A DNA stretch of 64,000 bases from Acanthaster planci (GCF_001949145.1 NW_019091502.1:489253-553252), one strand, 5' to 3'; shown: positions 12,301-27,300, counted from the stretch's first letter. The notes: generated from the sequence alone by a model not told the origin. Numbers and translations: made by a program.

Positions 12301-15300
12301 TTATATTGCCTTACCTAAGTCAAAATCCAGTCCCTAGTCAATTTTTTTCCAAGTGCCATGGACATGGAATCATCATTGCTTTGAACACTTGAAAGAAGAC
12401 TTGAATTAAAGACTATCAGCACCTACCATCAGTACAGCAAAGTTTGTGAGATGTTTGCAGTGACAGACGATACGACCCTCGTTAAACTCAACATACGAAC
12501 ACCCATCTGACGACCAATCACCGGTGCCGTTGTCCAGACTAAAATCCCAGAAGACGCACTCCGCGACTCCAATAGACTCGTTCCAGTCCTACAAAAAGTA
12601 CGATAATGGAGAAAGAAGAGGTTTCAGAAGAAGAGTGAAGTAAGAAATTAGAAGAATGATTTGATATTTTTTCAAGTCACAAACTAAATCCACACACCTG
12701 ATGAGGAGTAAATTCCACGATGACCGGCTGCGAAAGGTTTACCAGCTGCACGCCCTCAACGGTAGCGGATATTACTCGTCCGGAAGTGAAATATTCGCCG
12801 GTTGTGTTCACGGAGAACAAACCAGTGGCATTCTTCAAAGGGAAGAGTGCGTCAGTCTGGTACAAGACGAAACTCACATGCAGCGGCCCAGGGTCGTCTG
12901 GGGACGAAAAAAAGGCGGGAAATACGTTCCACAGTTTTCACCCCAAGACACCCTCTATTGATGTAGACATGTTTGCATCCTCAAGACAAGGAAGGGTCTT
13001 CAAACATCTGGTTTGGTCGAGCGGAAACGATATTTCGGTAATGACAACTCATGTTTTGTTCGAACAGGATGACATCAGCCGGTAGTATAAACAAGTCTAT
13101 GGAAATGGTTGCAGTCACTAGTTTGTGGCTTCCGTGGGCGCAGGTGTTATTTCCTGCAGAAACCTTTCATTCCGACGTGACTTCATTTTTAATAAGTCCA
13201 TTAAGGTATAACTTATCAGTGCACTTTTTTGTGGTTAACCTCGTGCATGTTTTTTACCTGTGCAATTTGCTTTTGCACTGTAAAATGACAAATCCATGTG
13301 AGGAATCCTAAACACCAACACGCTCAACAAGACAGAGATTTCAAGGAAGATTAGGGATATCGGGCTGCAGTCGGCTGCAGTCACCACCGAGCGTCGTATT
13401 TAGCGTGTAACGGAGATCCGCAGTGCCAAATTGGGAGGAATGGATTATTGGTACGTCTTGTGGCTTGACTTTTGACAGCGAGACTTGTGATTTACTCGTG
13501 TTTGCCTTGTGACTTGTGCCTGATTTCAGACGACTTGCAATGACTTGTGACTGAAATTCACTTATGATTGACTTTTATTAGTGATGTGACTAACGATTGC
13601 TTGTGACTGACTTGCGATTTATTAACGACAACTTGTGATAATCTCCTACTCACTTACTAAAACTTGGTGATAACTAAGTGTGTCTTACCATATCCAAGAC
13701 TTTCCGCTGCCTGAGTGCCTAGATCAGCCGGCATGGTGATGGATGTATCGATCGGCCACGACATACCCATAGAGTCCCCTCTGGCCTTTTTTGGTACTGT
13801 CTGCACATCCCCGTCCTGGAGAGTGGTGGAGTCGGGGTCATCCTCGTCCAGCACCGACAGAAACTGCGTCTCCTCATCCTGCTGGTAGGGCTTCAGGGTG
13901 ACCACGGTGACAGCCAGACTTCGCTGCGTGACTTCCAGGGAGGTGGCATCATCTGCGACCAATGAGATTTGAGCCTCCAGGGACTGGACGATACTAGACG
14001 AAGCCTTGGCGCTTGAGGGCGCCTCTTTGTCTTCTCCAGACCTGTCCAAGGTGCCTTGGCGACTGACTGACATGACAACACTGTCTACGGTTTCAATTAC
14101 TGCCTCGGTGACCTATTCCATTAAAAAATATATATATTTGGGAAAATACATTGATATCATTTTGGTCCTGCCTAAGTCAACTCTTCAAAGATGGAGAGAC
14201 TTCCTACCTACCTCAACTGATGGCGAGCCGGCGTTGACAATGTTCTGCAAGATGCTAGCGACAGGTTCCAGGTTGTCGGCAAGTTCTGACGTCATGTTAG
14301 AGACGGTCTTGGCCACGGCTTGAGAAACTTCCATTACGTTACCTTCACCAACAGAGACCTGTTCGTGTTAAGGTAAAAGCACAGAGTTTATTATCTGTGA
14401 TATCCTCCATTTTATTAGACATCTGGTATGTAGCTGTTCTTGTACGAACGCGCACATTCACCGTTGCCAGGTGCCATCACAATGGCCCCTGATTGAGCTT
14501 TTGAATGCCAGACCGGTTATATAAACTTTCAGTTAAAATTAGACCTGCTACTCCAGGAGTTTTCATCATTTGGAAAAAGCAAATGAGTGGGTGTAATTAA
14601 CTCTTCCCTTTCATATTGAACTCGGGCATGCGCAAGACTGCTTCGTAACGGCAAAAGGAAGCTACAAATGCTGCCACGAAGAATACAGACTCTCTGATAG
14701 ATCTACCGAGTCTGGGCGCGTATGCTTTGGAGTTTAGCTTGGTACCTTTTGGAGATCGTCCAAATCGATGGAGTCTCTGACTTCACCACAGTCATTTAGC
14801 CTCGGCTCAAGCCACACTGCTCCCTGATCTTCGTCCGGCATGCACTCTCGTAACGCACGAAAATTGCCAGCTACATCAAAACGATTCGAAATAAAGTTCA
14901 TTTTTGAAAAGAGTATTAAGAATGAGACGTCAAAAGGCACAAATTTTGCATTGCACTAATAATGATTCCAAAATGAGGAATTTTGAACTATTGACTTAAT
15001 ATTTTTTCTGGGATTGTGTTAAGCATGAAGTGTGAAATGAAAGGCTATACAATGACAAGCTGAATGACCGATTCGTGCATATCTATTCATAATGTGTTAC
15101 CTTTTTCCGTGTAGACGGAGCATCGCTCTAGTGAGGGTTTCAGCTCATGAGGAAAGGCCGATGTCCATGTTAGGACACCCTCAGAAAACGGAGTGACCTC
15201 ATCTTGACACTGGGCTACGAAGGGAGAGAAATAGCAATGAAAACAATGCATAGATAAATGTTTCTATCATGATCATCACGATTGTCGTCTCCATTTCACT

Positions 15301-18300
15301 GTGACCTGCCATCATACCACGAGACATCAAGACGTCATGTAACTGGCTAAGCAGAAAACCCTTACTTAGCAAAGTTTCTCGATAAAATTTTGTTCTTGTA
15401 GATTTCGAGTGGGACTAGGATCATTCATCTTTATCCATTAACAATATCACCTCAGCAAAATATAACTTGATATTTTCGATTTGTCCAAGGTGATTCCTGC
15501 TTAGTATATAAACTTGCTAAGCAGTTTCTGCTACAAAACAGCTACATACAGATCAAGTTTAGACCACAAGACAGTATTACAGTACCGACTAAAATGGCAT
15601 GCGGTGGACGTTTCTTGCGATTAGTTCGCCGTTTTGTTTTGGTTTGTGCAACTCATGAATATTGCTCACCACTAGGAAACTTTATGAGACGTAGGTGGCA
15701 TGAACCGTGAAGTCGTTTCAGCTTTGGTCATTAGTTACGCATTTTCTTGACTTGGTTATGCCTCAGTCTGTGACGTCATTGTTCCGACCAACAGAGAACT
15801 AAAGGTTGGAGTTTGTTCAATGCCGGTTTAAAATGTTGGAAAATAAACAGACATTTCAAAATTTGTTGTTACATACACAAAATCGAAGAGATACTTTCCT
15901 CTGGAACGTACGTTAACCAAGGGGGCAGCACTGGTAAGAAACATGAAGAATATTGATTGAAAATTATGTAAATCAACAGTGTCGTCTGCTTCCTAACGTT
16001 TGCCTCTGTAGGATGATATAACCGTTTCTTGTTCTTCATATTCTGTAGGCCACCATTAAGAAATTCCTGGTTATTGCTTTGACGTCACGAACATGTATAA
16101 CATGTTTCTGGTTAAGGGTAGCCAAAACACACTCCAGTCCACTATTGCTTCCTTCAGTTTGAGCATCCTAAAATTAACTCAAGCGTTGCGAAAGCTGTTG
16201 GGACCTGTGTCACATATCGAATTTGGACCCTGCTCACCTATCTTGATCGTCACGTTGAAGGCGCATGTCCCATTGTTACCAGCCAGGTCCCGGGCCGTGT
16301 AGGTCACGGTGTGCGTTCCCAGCCCGAACCGCTCACCGGGCGTGTGCGACGGCACCGTCGGGCCGACGATATCGATGTTGTCCCCCGCGGCCGGCCGCCG
16401 CCAGTACACGGCCACCTCGGTCTCGTTCTGGCCCAGGTAGTGTGCCTGGCTGGCAGGACAGTCCGCGAACACAGGGGAAACTTTGTCTGTGCAAAAACAT
16501 TTTTGTTAAAGGATCAATACAATGACCGCGCATAATGCAGACTGCGGTTTTTGGCAGTGGGCATGCGCAATTATTTATGGTAACTTGAGCACGTGAGGCA
16601 TGCTCAGAAATTTTGGTGGGTTTGTATGTCTGTGAATAAGCCTGCCAGATTATACAAGACTTGTTTAGCGCAAGGAAAGACATCGTGTTAATCATAAATG
16701 TGCCCATTTTCTTTAGCATAAAACAAATGATGCTCCAAATATAGATTAAAGTAGCAAAACTAAAATTGAAACCAAGCGTAACTGAAACACATAGGTGTAA
16801 ATTTAGGCAATGTGGAAAAATAATTGTTTGGCGTGTCCCTTAAACTCTGGAACTTTGCTGAACACTTAAAGTTCCTGACAAGGAAATTGGAAGGCCTTGA
16901 ATGTTTTCTTTGGGGATGAGGATAGTTTTGGAGGACCATATCATGTTGCAACTCTACCAAATCGTCGATAATTTTGCTGTCAATTTCCGACACACTGTAC
17001 GACTTGTTTCAAGTCAGCCCGCAAGTTTCAGTGTTTTCTTTCGCAAAAGGAGACTTTAGTAGCTAATTAAGAAACCCAGTTACAAAATGAAACATTTTTT
17101 TCTCTGAATGGACGCCGCATGTGTTTTTGCTCCACTACAAAGTAACCCGGATGTCCGCCCTTCGTTGACAGCGGCTCAGTGGAGCGTACAGTGCCCCAAG
17201 CACAAAGACACGCTTCATACAGGGAAACTACGTATGGGCATTGCACGTTTGCATGTTGCCGTGGTGTAGCATGTGGCGAATATTTCCAGTACAGTTTTGT
17301 TCCTCTTTTGGTCCCAATCATGGCAGAAATCATTATTGATACAGTTGGGAAGATTAAACGGTGTTAGGAGTATACATTTCCAGATGAATGAGGACTGCTG
17401 CGTTGTGTCTGAGGACAAAACACAATGCAGAAAGGTCACGCAAAGTGTTTTGTTTTGTATTCTGTAAAGGTAAAAGAGTGAAAAACTCACTCTCAAAACA
17501 GTGAGTCCCTTGTAAATCCACTCGAAAACAGTGAAAAGCACTCTAAAAGAAGAGCCATTTAAAGGACAACTCTTTTTCGAGTTTTCCTTTGTATGGCTCA
17601 TTGGCAGGGTATTAATTTCACTCTTTGGGAGTGGTGTTCATCACTAGATCTCGGTCTGTTTATGTGGGTTTTATGAGTGACTCACTCTTTTTGTATTTAG
17701 AGAGTACTTGCAAAAGGTGTAAAATTTCCCCTGTCGAAAGTCTAAGTGCAGACAGTGGTCACATTGGACCATTTTCAATTTACCATCAGCTCCATAAAAA
17801 CTCTTGGGGAAAAAAGGTCCAGTGCGGACAAGGTTTTCGTCGTGGGATGTCTGTCTTACCGAGAACTGTGACCTGGAAGACACATATGTTCTCGTTGTTT
17901 GACATATCTCGCGCAGTGTACACCACATCCGTGGTCCCATAAAAGAACTGGTTCCCAGGCTCGCGCGTGGAATGAAGGCTGTAGTATTCCGTGTTGTCCG
18001 TTACAGTGGGTTCCGTCCAGTAGACTGGCACAGAGTTCACAGACATATTCGTGATGCTCGCAACAACGGACTGAGGACAGTTGTAAATGGTTGGAGGTTC
18101 GTGATCTGGAAAAGTATTCCAAGGTGAATTAGACACGAACAATGTAAAGCATCCTCTACTGTTTATCCGTGTCCAGCTGAAAAATAACTTATCGTTTCAG
18201 GTGCGTTATGTGTATTCGAGTGATTTTAAAGTTGAATTTTCAGTGAGATAAACTTTAGTTATCACTTGCTGAGACCGTTTTTTCTGATTTTGCACAAAAT

Positions 18301-21300
18301 GAAGAAGGATTATCCAAAAATACATCGGGAAGAAATCACTTTGAACGAGCAAACCCTCTCACTCAAATCACTCAAACAATGAATTGCTCTTAGCATGGGT
18401 GAGTTTAATTGATTAAAGAAAGCGATGTATAATGACATTTATCCATCTGCACTTAAATTAAAAAGAAGGCTACATTTCCTGGTAGTTAGTATTAATAAAG
18501 AAATGACGAGAGCCATATGATTTCAAGCAAAGACGAATCATTACAGCTTGGAGCGACAACATAAGTTCATTAGCTCACCAGAAACAGAGACCGTAAAGTT
18601 GCAGAATTCAACATTGCCGGCTTCGTCTCTTGCCATGTAGGAGACGAGCGTTTCCCCTGTAGGAAAGGTGGTACCAGACTGATAGTTGCCCTCCGGTGCT
18701 GAGATGACACGGGAATTGTCCAGGGCAATGATTGGAGCCCACTCTACCACAGCCATAGCAGAGTCAGGACCTGTCCCTACGTCGAAGTCGTTCGGGCACG
18801 TCAGGAAAGTCGGTTTTTCTTCATCTGCGTAAAATGCGGACCCAAAATAAGAATACAGTACTCTAGATTTCTAATGCTGGATTTATTCATTATTTATCAA
18901 TTCCTTTTATTTCATCATTTAAATATTCATACTCACCAATGACAGTGATGGTAAATCTGCAAACGGCAACCTCGTTAGCAGCATTTTTAAAACTGTAGAC
19001 GACCGTTGTTTCTCCAATGGGAAAGATGTCGCCAGGCGAATGAGTATTATTCAACTCCACTATCTCAGAAGTTGTCTGTAATGATAAAATACGAACAGCT
19101 TCATGCACGTTCTCTACTGCAGGGCACTGACAGAACTCTGTATTTCTTAGCGTAATCTGACTCAGATCATATCACGCCTGCATCGGCACCAACATATTTT
19201 GTGCGAGTTCCTGATGCGTTGTCACTTTTGAAGCAACCTCTCACACCTCCGTCTATTATAATATACACACTTTATCAGTGGTTCCATTTGGTGATCCGAA
19301 TCTGGTTTGTATAGACCATTATTTTCGTTGTGCAAGGCAGACGGAGTAAACTAGGACAAAATATCTTGGGAGGCATAATATCCTAGGCAACCTGGCCAAT
19401 GTCATCCGGGGTGACAGAATCTCCATCAATACTTTCCCCACCTACTTTGGGCAAATGGCGCCCTCTTGCATTAATAAATAGGGTCCATGTCCAGCAGTTG
19501 CAGCTGCGCCTGGACATAACGCTTGCGGCTATGGAAACCACTGGCTATTGATGCTGCATATGCAGCCACTTCCTATAGACACAGTCGCTGCTTAGGACAC
19601 AGCCTAACTGACGGTTTGCGTACTCACGATCTTAAATCTCAGTATTCAAAGAAAAGTGAAATCGGGCGGCAATTTTTATTTTCAAATGACACAATGCCGT
19701 AAAGAAAGAAGTCTAACATATTCAAAGAGGTCGGCTATTGCTACTTATGCAATAATGAACATACAAGAGCTGTAGGCTCCGGCCATGTCACCGTTGCAAT
19801 ATCCCTCCCCGGATCAGTAGCCTGGACGATGTCAGCTGGGCAGTTCAACTGAAGCTGATTTGACAAACTAAACTCTGACGTTGTTGCAGAAAAAACAAAA
19901 CAAAGAGGTGGCAGTGAATTTCCATATGTCATTTGCATGCCGTCACCTTTTCGCCTCTTGTACTGGGTATTCCCTTCTTATTATTAATAACTAGTAGTAC
20001 CCCGCACGTAAGAGATTAGAGGAGACAAATGTAAGGTCTAAAAAAATCGGCTGACGTTGTGATAAAATATTCAATCCACAAGACAGGTAATTGGTATTTC
20101 TTACCACCTCGGAAATAATATAAGGCGGGGAATAAATCAGCTTTGTTCCTATAATGCACGTAGTACCTCTGTTTGTGACAAAATAAAAAAATGACGGTAA
20201 CACATATCCATTCCATATCGGAAGTAAACTTTCAGTGTGTTTAGAATGGTCATGATAAAGGTCTCTGCTTGACGAGCTATTCAGATATGTGGTAAGCGCT
20301 TTGTGACAAAGAATGTTGATCATTTGGTCTCTACGAATAAGCAAAGGGAGGCACTGTGCTTGATTGATTGCGCAGTGGTGACTGGTCACAGCTTACCTTT
20401 GAACTCGATTCGCAGGTTGTTTGGGGAGCTGGGATTGGCAGATTTTCTGCATCCAAACTCTCCAGAGTCTGTCGCTTGAACCGGGCTGAAAGTCATGTAG
20501 GATACCCGGCCAGAATCACCTCTGATGCTTTGCATCTGGACTCGGACGTTGTCAACCTATAAAAAAATAATATAGGTTTTCCCGGCCGAATTAGTCTATA
20601 CAGCAGTCGAATTGATGAACATGCATTCTCATTTGAGCGATTTCGCAAAGCCAATTACTCCTTTGGTTCATTTTCCAAAGTTTGCGCACTCAATTTTGTT
20701 TGTAGACGTCGAATAGTGTACTTTCACTAATTCAGTTTTGTAACAGTGTCATTCATTTTCACTTTGCACAAGTGTCATTCAATTTTGCTCTGGGTGACTG
20801 GAAGGTGGATTCGTACCTTAATTTTACTTTCATTTTCGTCAATGGGCACTGATATTCGCAATGCAAGCTTTTAAAAGAACGCGTAGCCTAAATACTGGAG
20901 ACAAGATTGAGTTTAGCTGTTCAGTTCCAGAAATGTCTTGATTGCTGACGATATTTGCCCTGAAACTTTATTACCTCAACCTTTTCATTCAACTTTATAA
21001 ATTCTTTTCCTCTGTTAAATGTTTTCCTGGGGATAATGTCGTCTCGTCATTCTTTCTTTTCCAGCGCGAAATTTCGAATTACACGAAAAATTTACCACTG
21101 AAAAGATTGAATATTTTGTCTTTTTAAAAACCATTATTCAACCAGAAAACAAGAATGCGATCATTTGTTGTACTCGTTTTAATTAATGATTCAAGCAGAA
21201 ACAAACGCGTAAATTATAGATAAACCTTAGACTTTGGTCTTAAGTATTCATAATTTGCCTATCAGGTTTGTATGATACATCTTGCGTCTTCAGCCGTCAA

Positions 21301-24300
21301 TTTCTTGGCGTGCCAAGCATCTTGGCATGTAGGTGTTATAGCATCGATACTTTGCACCGCAACCTCTCTCAGGAGGTCGCATCTCCACTGTTTGAGATTG
21401 ATTCCAGGTCGCTGAGCTGCCAGCCTGTCTCCGACTCGTTGCTGCCTCCCGGGAGAGCAAGGATCCTCTTCACAGCGGCTTTGAAGGCCGAGTGGGCCAT
21501 CTCAGTCATGTTAAAAAACGGTGAGAATGGTAGAAGCAGCTTGGTCTGGATGTTTGGGTTGACTCCATCAGGTAGCTCAGCTCGCACGTGCGGTCTGGCG
21601 TTGTCGTACACGAGGAAGATATCGTCATCCTCAGGAAATCATGCCTTGCATTCCTCCACTGTCTCGGCGAGGAACTGCTTAAATGTCTCCCGTGTCACAG
21701 TCTCAAAAGCAACTCGATGGTGCACCAAACCAATGGCACCATACACCGCAAACCTGATGTTACAGTTGTATCCCTGCTGCCCATGAACAACTCTACTCGC
21801 TGGAATGCCTCTTGGGGCTGTACCTTGGGTGCATCTAGTCCAGGTGTTATATCCAATTTCATCGATAAACACACAATGAGCAAGAACCCCATGCTCGAGA
21901 ACAAGGTGATATTTAGTGTAGAGAGATATTTCTGCCAGTGAAACAGGTTTTCTTCATGATGTAATTTGAAGAAATTACTCAAATCTAAAACATGTCAAAT
22001 TTGTAAATCAGACTTTGATGAAAAACATCACACGGATGTCAGAAATGTTTGCCCATACACAAAATCGAATGCATTTTACGCTTACCACGGAGTGACCGTG
22101 CGAATCGGACTGCTGTTTCTATGACTTTCTAAATTAAATAGCAACTCTAGTGGATTTGTTTAACAAGAATTTACAATTGCATGCTCATAGAGTGAAATTG
22201 AAGGATTATTTTGGCCGATTGAATGTTGATCTGGATCGTCAATCGATATCGCGCTAAATTGAATGAGTCTAACTTTTTTGGAGTGCCAATTTTAAAAAGT
22301 TGCGCGGGAAAACCTATAATAAAAAAATCCCAGAATACGGGTGATTCATAATAGTGCGCCTCCAAGAGCTTGCAACACGTTGGCCAATCACAACGCGCGA
22401 AATTTGTCGACCATTTCCAAACGCGCATTGGGTTGACAGATTTTGCGCATTGTGATTGGCCAACGGGTTGAAAACTGGAGGCGCACTATTGTGAAACGCC
22501 CGTATTGCGCCGACTTATTTTGGTTGCACTCTATGCTGTATTGAATAGCTAGCTATAAGGACGAATTTCCTCGGCTGGGAAAGGGCATGCTAAGATTTGA
22601 CATCAACAAAGTATTAAACTTGTTCAAAAATGGGTTTGCGCCGGGCAGATGTAAAGTAACTTTCAATTTTTGCCCTGCCCGACGTGTATTTAACACTTCA
22701 TACTCAGTGTATGTCCCCGAAGGCTTGTAAAAAAAACCACAAGCATACTCGGGTGGGACTCGAACCCACGCCCCATTGCTTGTTAGTGCAGACGTCTTAA
22801 CCACTCAACCACCGAGCTTGCCAGAATCGGTTGGCTGGTTCGAATCAGATGTAGCAGCGGGTACATCTGTTCGGAAATTTCAGCACGACTTTAGGGGCTT
22901 TGTGTGGTAGGACAGTTCATTTGTTCCAAAGGGTGTGGACAAAGGAGGTTCCCCTGTGGAACCAAAGAATGGCTCTGCAAGATGGCTACTAAGCAAAGCT
23001 TCTAACATAGCAAGATTTGAAAGGGAAACTGAGCCACAGCAACAACGGTTGGCTGGTTATGACTGCCTTGGCTAAATCCTTGAAACGCAGCCGTGATTGT
23101 GCCCGTACAGTCTCTCGTTGAGCACACTTGTAGCCTCACTTCCAGGCGTCCTTCCCCTTTTTCATATTTCCGCTATCAACTTACCGTTATGTGCGGCGCT
23201 TCCAGGAGGGGCTCTTCCCTGTCAATCGAGCAGCGGACCTCCACGTAGTCGGTGTTTGATGAGACGAAAACGGTCAAACCACCATCTGGCATGACGCGCT
23301 GCACAGCGCCCCCAGTGACGCTGATCCTCCTAGTGACATCCCCTAGCGGATGATTATAAGAAAAATACTCCCCTATTTAATAATCAGACGGGGATCACTT
23401 TGAGGATGCATACTTTGGGCCAGATGGAAAAGAAAGCAGTTTGTCATCCCTGTTTCCCATTTTCGTAGTTTCTCTTTTTTAACATATTTTGTATTTGCAA
23501 CGTTTTTCAAAGGTTGACTTATTTCTAACAAAATATCTAGCTCGAATTGCAATATTAAACCCTCCTACATGCGGTGAAGTCTCCTTGAGACAGAAAATCA
23601 CCAGCAAAAGGAGAAAGGATCAGTGTCAACAAAATCCTTTCAGAATCGGTCCATTTAAAAAGGTCTAGAAACTTTTTTTACCGGGCCTTTAAGTGGTTTA
23701 TTTTTCTTAGAATGCTTAACCGTGACAAACTGTCTGGGAAAAATAAGCGACAGATTGAAATCATCAAAAACTTACCACAACACGGAGGTTGGCCACTCCA
23801 TTTGCCATCGCTGCGGCAGGTCTGGCCGTTTCTGTTCCCCATCAGGCGCATTTCCCCAGGGGAGCGACACTGTGCCGTCGCGCGGGTGCCGACCGGGTAC
23901 CAGTCTGCGCTCTGACTGTTGACATCGACGCCGTTGATGAACTGTACGAGTTTGGCGACGGGCGTTGGGGGTGGACACCCTGGGGCCGCAGTAGTCTGAC
24001 TGCGCACTGACAGGAAACAAACAAACAAACAAACAAACATAACTTAACTGTGAGTTATTTTTCAGGGTCAGGACGATCAGATCAGATCCGTAGCATTGTC
24101 CACAAGCAAGCCACTTAACGTCAGTCAGCTTGTATGTAGGAAACATCTGTTCAGATTTCAATGTGTCTCATGTTCTAAATTTGAATATTATAGATTTTGT
24201 TCTTTGACCAAAATGGGCTACAAGGGTGGAAGATCGTTACTGCTTGAATAAGTTAAGACCTTGAGCATCTTGCAATTTGGTTTCTTTGTTGCGACCATTA

Positions 24301-27300
24301 TTGCCAAATTTCAGATAATACGTCATTTAAATTGAGTTTTGTACCGATTGGCCCACACTGTGATGCATACTTGTATAAACGTCACGAAAATTAGAATTTT
24401 TCAAAAAGATAACATGCTTCATATTGAGATACGCTGTTGAAAGAAAAATTGACAGTTGCACATGTCCATCCGGAAATAGCTTAACAAGAGAAGACAGACA
24501 TTCTAAAAATATGCACATACTGACGTAGCACACGATTGCATTTTTGGCGGGTAAACAGGACGACACTTTCTTCCCGCAACTTCTACAGCGCTGCTAGGTA
24601 GCTCGCGGTCAATGCATGTGGCTGCACGTTTTCTTAATGAGGTCGAAGCGGAAGACAAGTTGGGACAATACCTCTCATTAAAAAAGTCTAGCAAACTTCC
24701 CAAAATAACAATGTCATTAACTTCTAATGGAAAGCCATTGGGTGAACCATTTCCTTTTTTCAAGTCTGAAGGTATGTCTTCAAGATTCTCTACATGCTTA
24801 AATTGCAAACAGTGCTGAAGAAATAAAACACGCCTGCGTCTAATGAAATCATTTCATCTTGTCAAATATTTACAAAGTCTTTTTTTTGTTAAATCGGAAG
24901 TCTCTGTACCTGCTAAACATTCCTTGTGTTATCGACCAGAGCAGATTTTATGGAGTCCCTAATATTTAGCTCCTATAAGTAATGCGAAGAAAACTTACTT
25001 AAATGTACCTCCAGGGGCTCCAAGCGACTCTTTGTCCTGGTTACAAATTCAACTTGGGGAGAACTTTTGATTTGTCCAAGAGATTCGGGGTCATTTTTGG
25101 TTGTTTTGGTAGACGAATAGTGAGAATATAGTAATCGATTTTCCAACAAGTGCGTTTACATTACAAACATTTCTCTAACGTTTCCCAGAAAAAAGAGCAC
25201 GTTTACCAATGCTCTGCTCCCAACAGCACGTAGATCTTTTCGAATCACTTAATTAGTTTGAGTCTGGGAATTTCCATGAAAAAATTGTTGGATTGCGATA
25301 CGTTGATTTTGTATATACCTATATTTAAGGTGCTGATCATGTATTGTAGGCCTAGGTTACCATTTTCTTTCAATTTAGGCTATTTGTGCACTTTATCAAC
25401 CGCTGTTTTCATTTCCTCCGTCGTTCATCTTTGGCAATTTGTAATAATGCTTCCATTGACGTACAATGCGAACTATCAAGATTTATATTTCATGGTGTGA
25501 AAAGTTTGACGTCACCCACGGTGCGCAACCCTGACAACAGGAAGGCTGCGTCGTTTCCTCAGAGAGGTGAGTCGTAGCCTCGTACTCCAGCACGGGACTG
25601 CACACCTACAAACCTCCTCTGTGGTTTCCGTTTGCGTGCACAAACATTCGAGGTCATTTCGATCGGTGGTCAAAATTAAACTTCTTACAAATGAGCGGGT
25701 TGTTTGTTATTGCTTGTTTTTCTCGTTAGCCAAATGAAAGTTCAGATGTGCAGAAGTAACTGCATGGTCATTACAGATTTCTACTTAATTCAGCTGAACT
25801 TTATTTGAAAATCGAACAATTCGTAGTTATATCATTATTACTATTCAGGTCGGCTAAACGAAGTAAGTGCTTCAAGAAATCTTGATGTGTAAAGTTAATG
25901 TGTTCACAATAAAGTGTGGGACGCTTTTACCAACAAAATGGATTTTAAGTTACTTAATGGTCCGTTGAACACGTTTCCTTCTAAACCTGTCTTGGTTGAT
26001 GCGACAATATTCCAATTGATTGCTGTTTTTCATGTTGAATTTGTGGTTATTTTCGCAAAGGTTGACAGCATAGTTGTAACAGTCAGTTACAGTGGCCATG
26101 TGCTTCTCGGAGGGGTGGGCTGGCTAGGGCTCACTGGACTTTTCCAAGATAAAATAAATGACGTTGGATATTCTAAATGATTCTCCCGACGTAAAATCGA
26201 TTGACCGCTTTTAGCTGTTGCATGAGGTGCTTAGCGTGGGAAGATGCTAAATTTCAGTAATGGCTTTTGCCCTTACACCATGGCATTATACACGGTGTAC
26301 TTAGTGTTTTTCCGAGAGCTTGTGCAAACATTCACAAGCTTTAGTACTCGGATTGGACTCGAACCCACGACCTCCTGTTTACTAGTGCAGACGTCTTAAC
26401 CGCTTGACCACCATGCTGGGGTCGGCCAGCCGGTCCGAGTCAGATGTAGTCAGGCCTGTTGCCTGACCAGAGACGGGGGGGGGGTTCGTCAAACCCGAAA
26501 GTGGAACTTTGGACACTGTGAACACACATACTTTTATACAAAGGCCTATCATAATGTGCTTTGGAACACAAAATCAAACAAAGTTCCATGTTTGTCGCGA
26601 ACCGAAGGATGCATGTATACCCCGTAGACTTGCATAGGTCCCCTACTTCAGGTGTTAATATTCACGGCGCATTGTAAATTGGGCCGGTATATGAACTTGC
26701 TCTTCACTCAGCACCTTGAATCGGGCTCTGGGTGCCGGTGACGAGTGAATGATATGAAAATAATTATTAAAAAAATCTCAGAAAATCACACAAAAAATTT
26801 CAGAAGTTCTAAAAAGTGATAAATACTAGTAAATCATTATTGCCTCCACTCACCTAACTCAAAATGGTAAAAAAAAATTTCGAGGTGCATTTCATTTTGC
26901 ACTTCGGAAAAAACTATCGGATAATCGGACCAAATTAATATGTCATCAGAACTTTGTAGCGGTTATATGAAATAGACATTTATGAATCAGAATATTTGGA
27001 GTCTGATTAAATTTCACCTTCTGTGAAATTGGAGGTAAAATATTGCTTCGTACATAAACGTTCGAAGCGAAAATTGGAAGTCCCCATAGGGTCCGCGCCA
27101 CTCTCCGGCGCGCATTCTTCAATTCGTAACGTGAAGCAGCGCGCGAACCAGTGTTTTCATTAAACCTAAAGTTTCNNNNNNNNNNNNNNNNNNNNNNNNN
27201 NNNNNNNNNNNNNNNNNNNNNNNNNNNNNNNNNNNNNNNNNNNNNNNNNNNNNNNNNNNNNNNNNNNNNNNNNNNNNNNNNNNNNNNNNNNNNNNNNNNN

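Noticed and set aside
21268-21786. 172-codon open frame on the plus strand
   Set aside because: It is the antisense shadow of the transposase fragment, which has recognisable DDE motifs on the minus strand.
22747-22818. A functional tRNA gene on the minus strand
   Set aside because: Good B box and T stem, but the anticodon stem does not pair properly and flanking sequence is shared with another locus.
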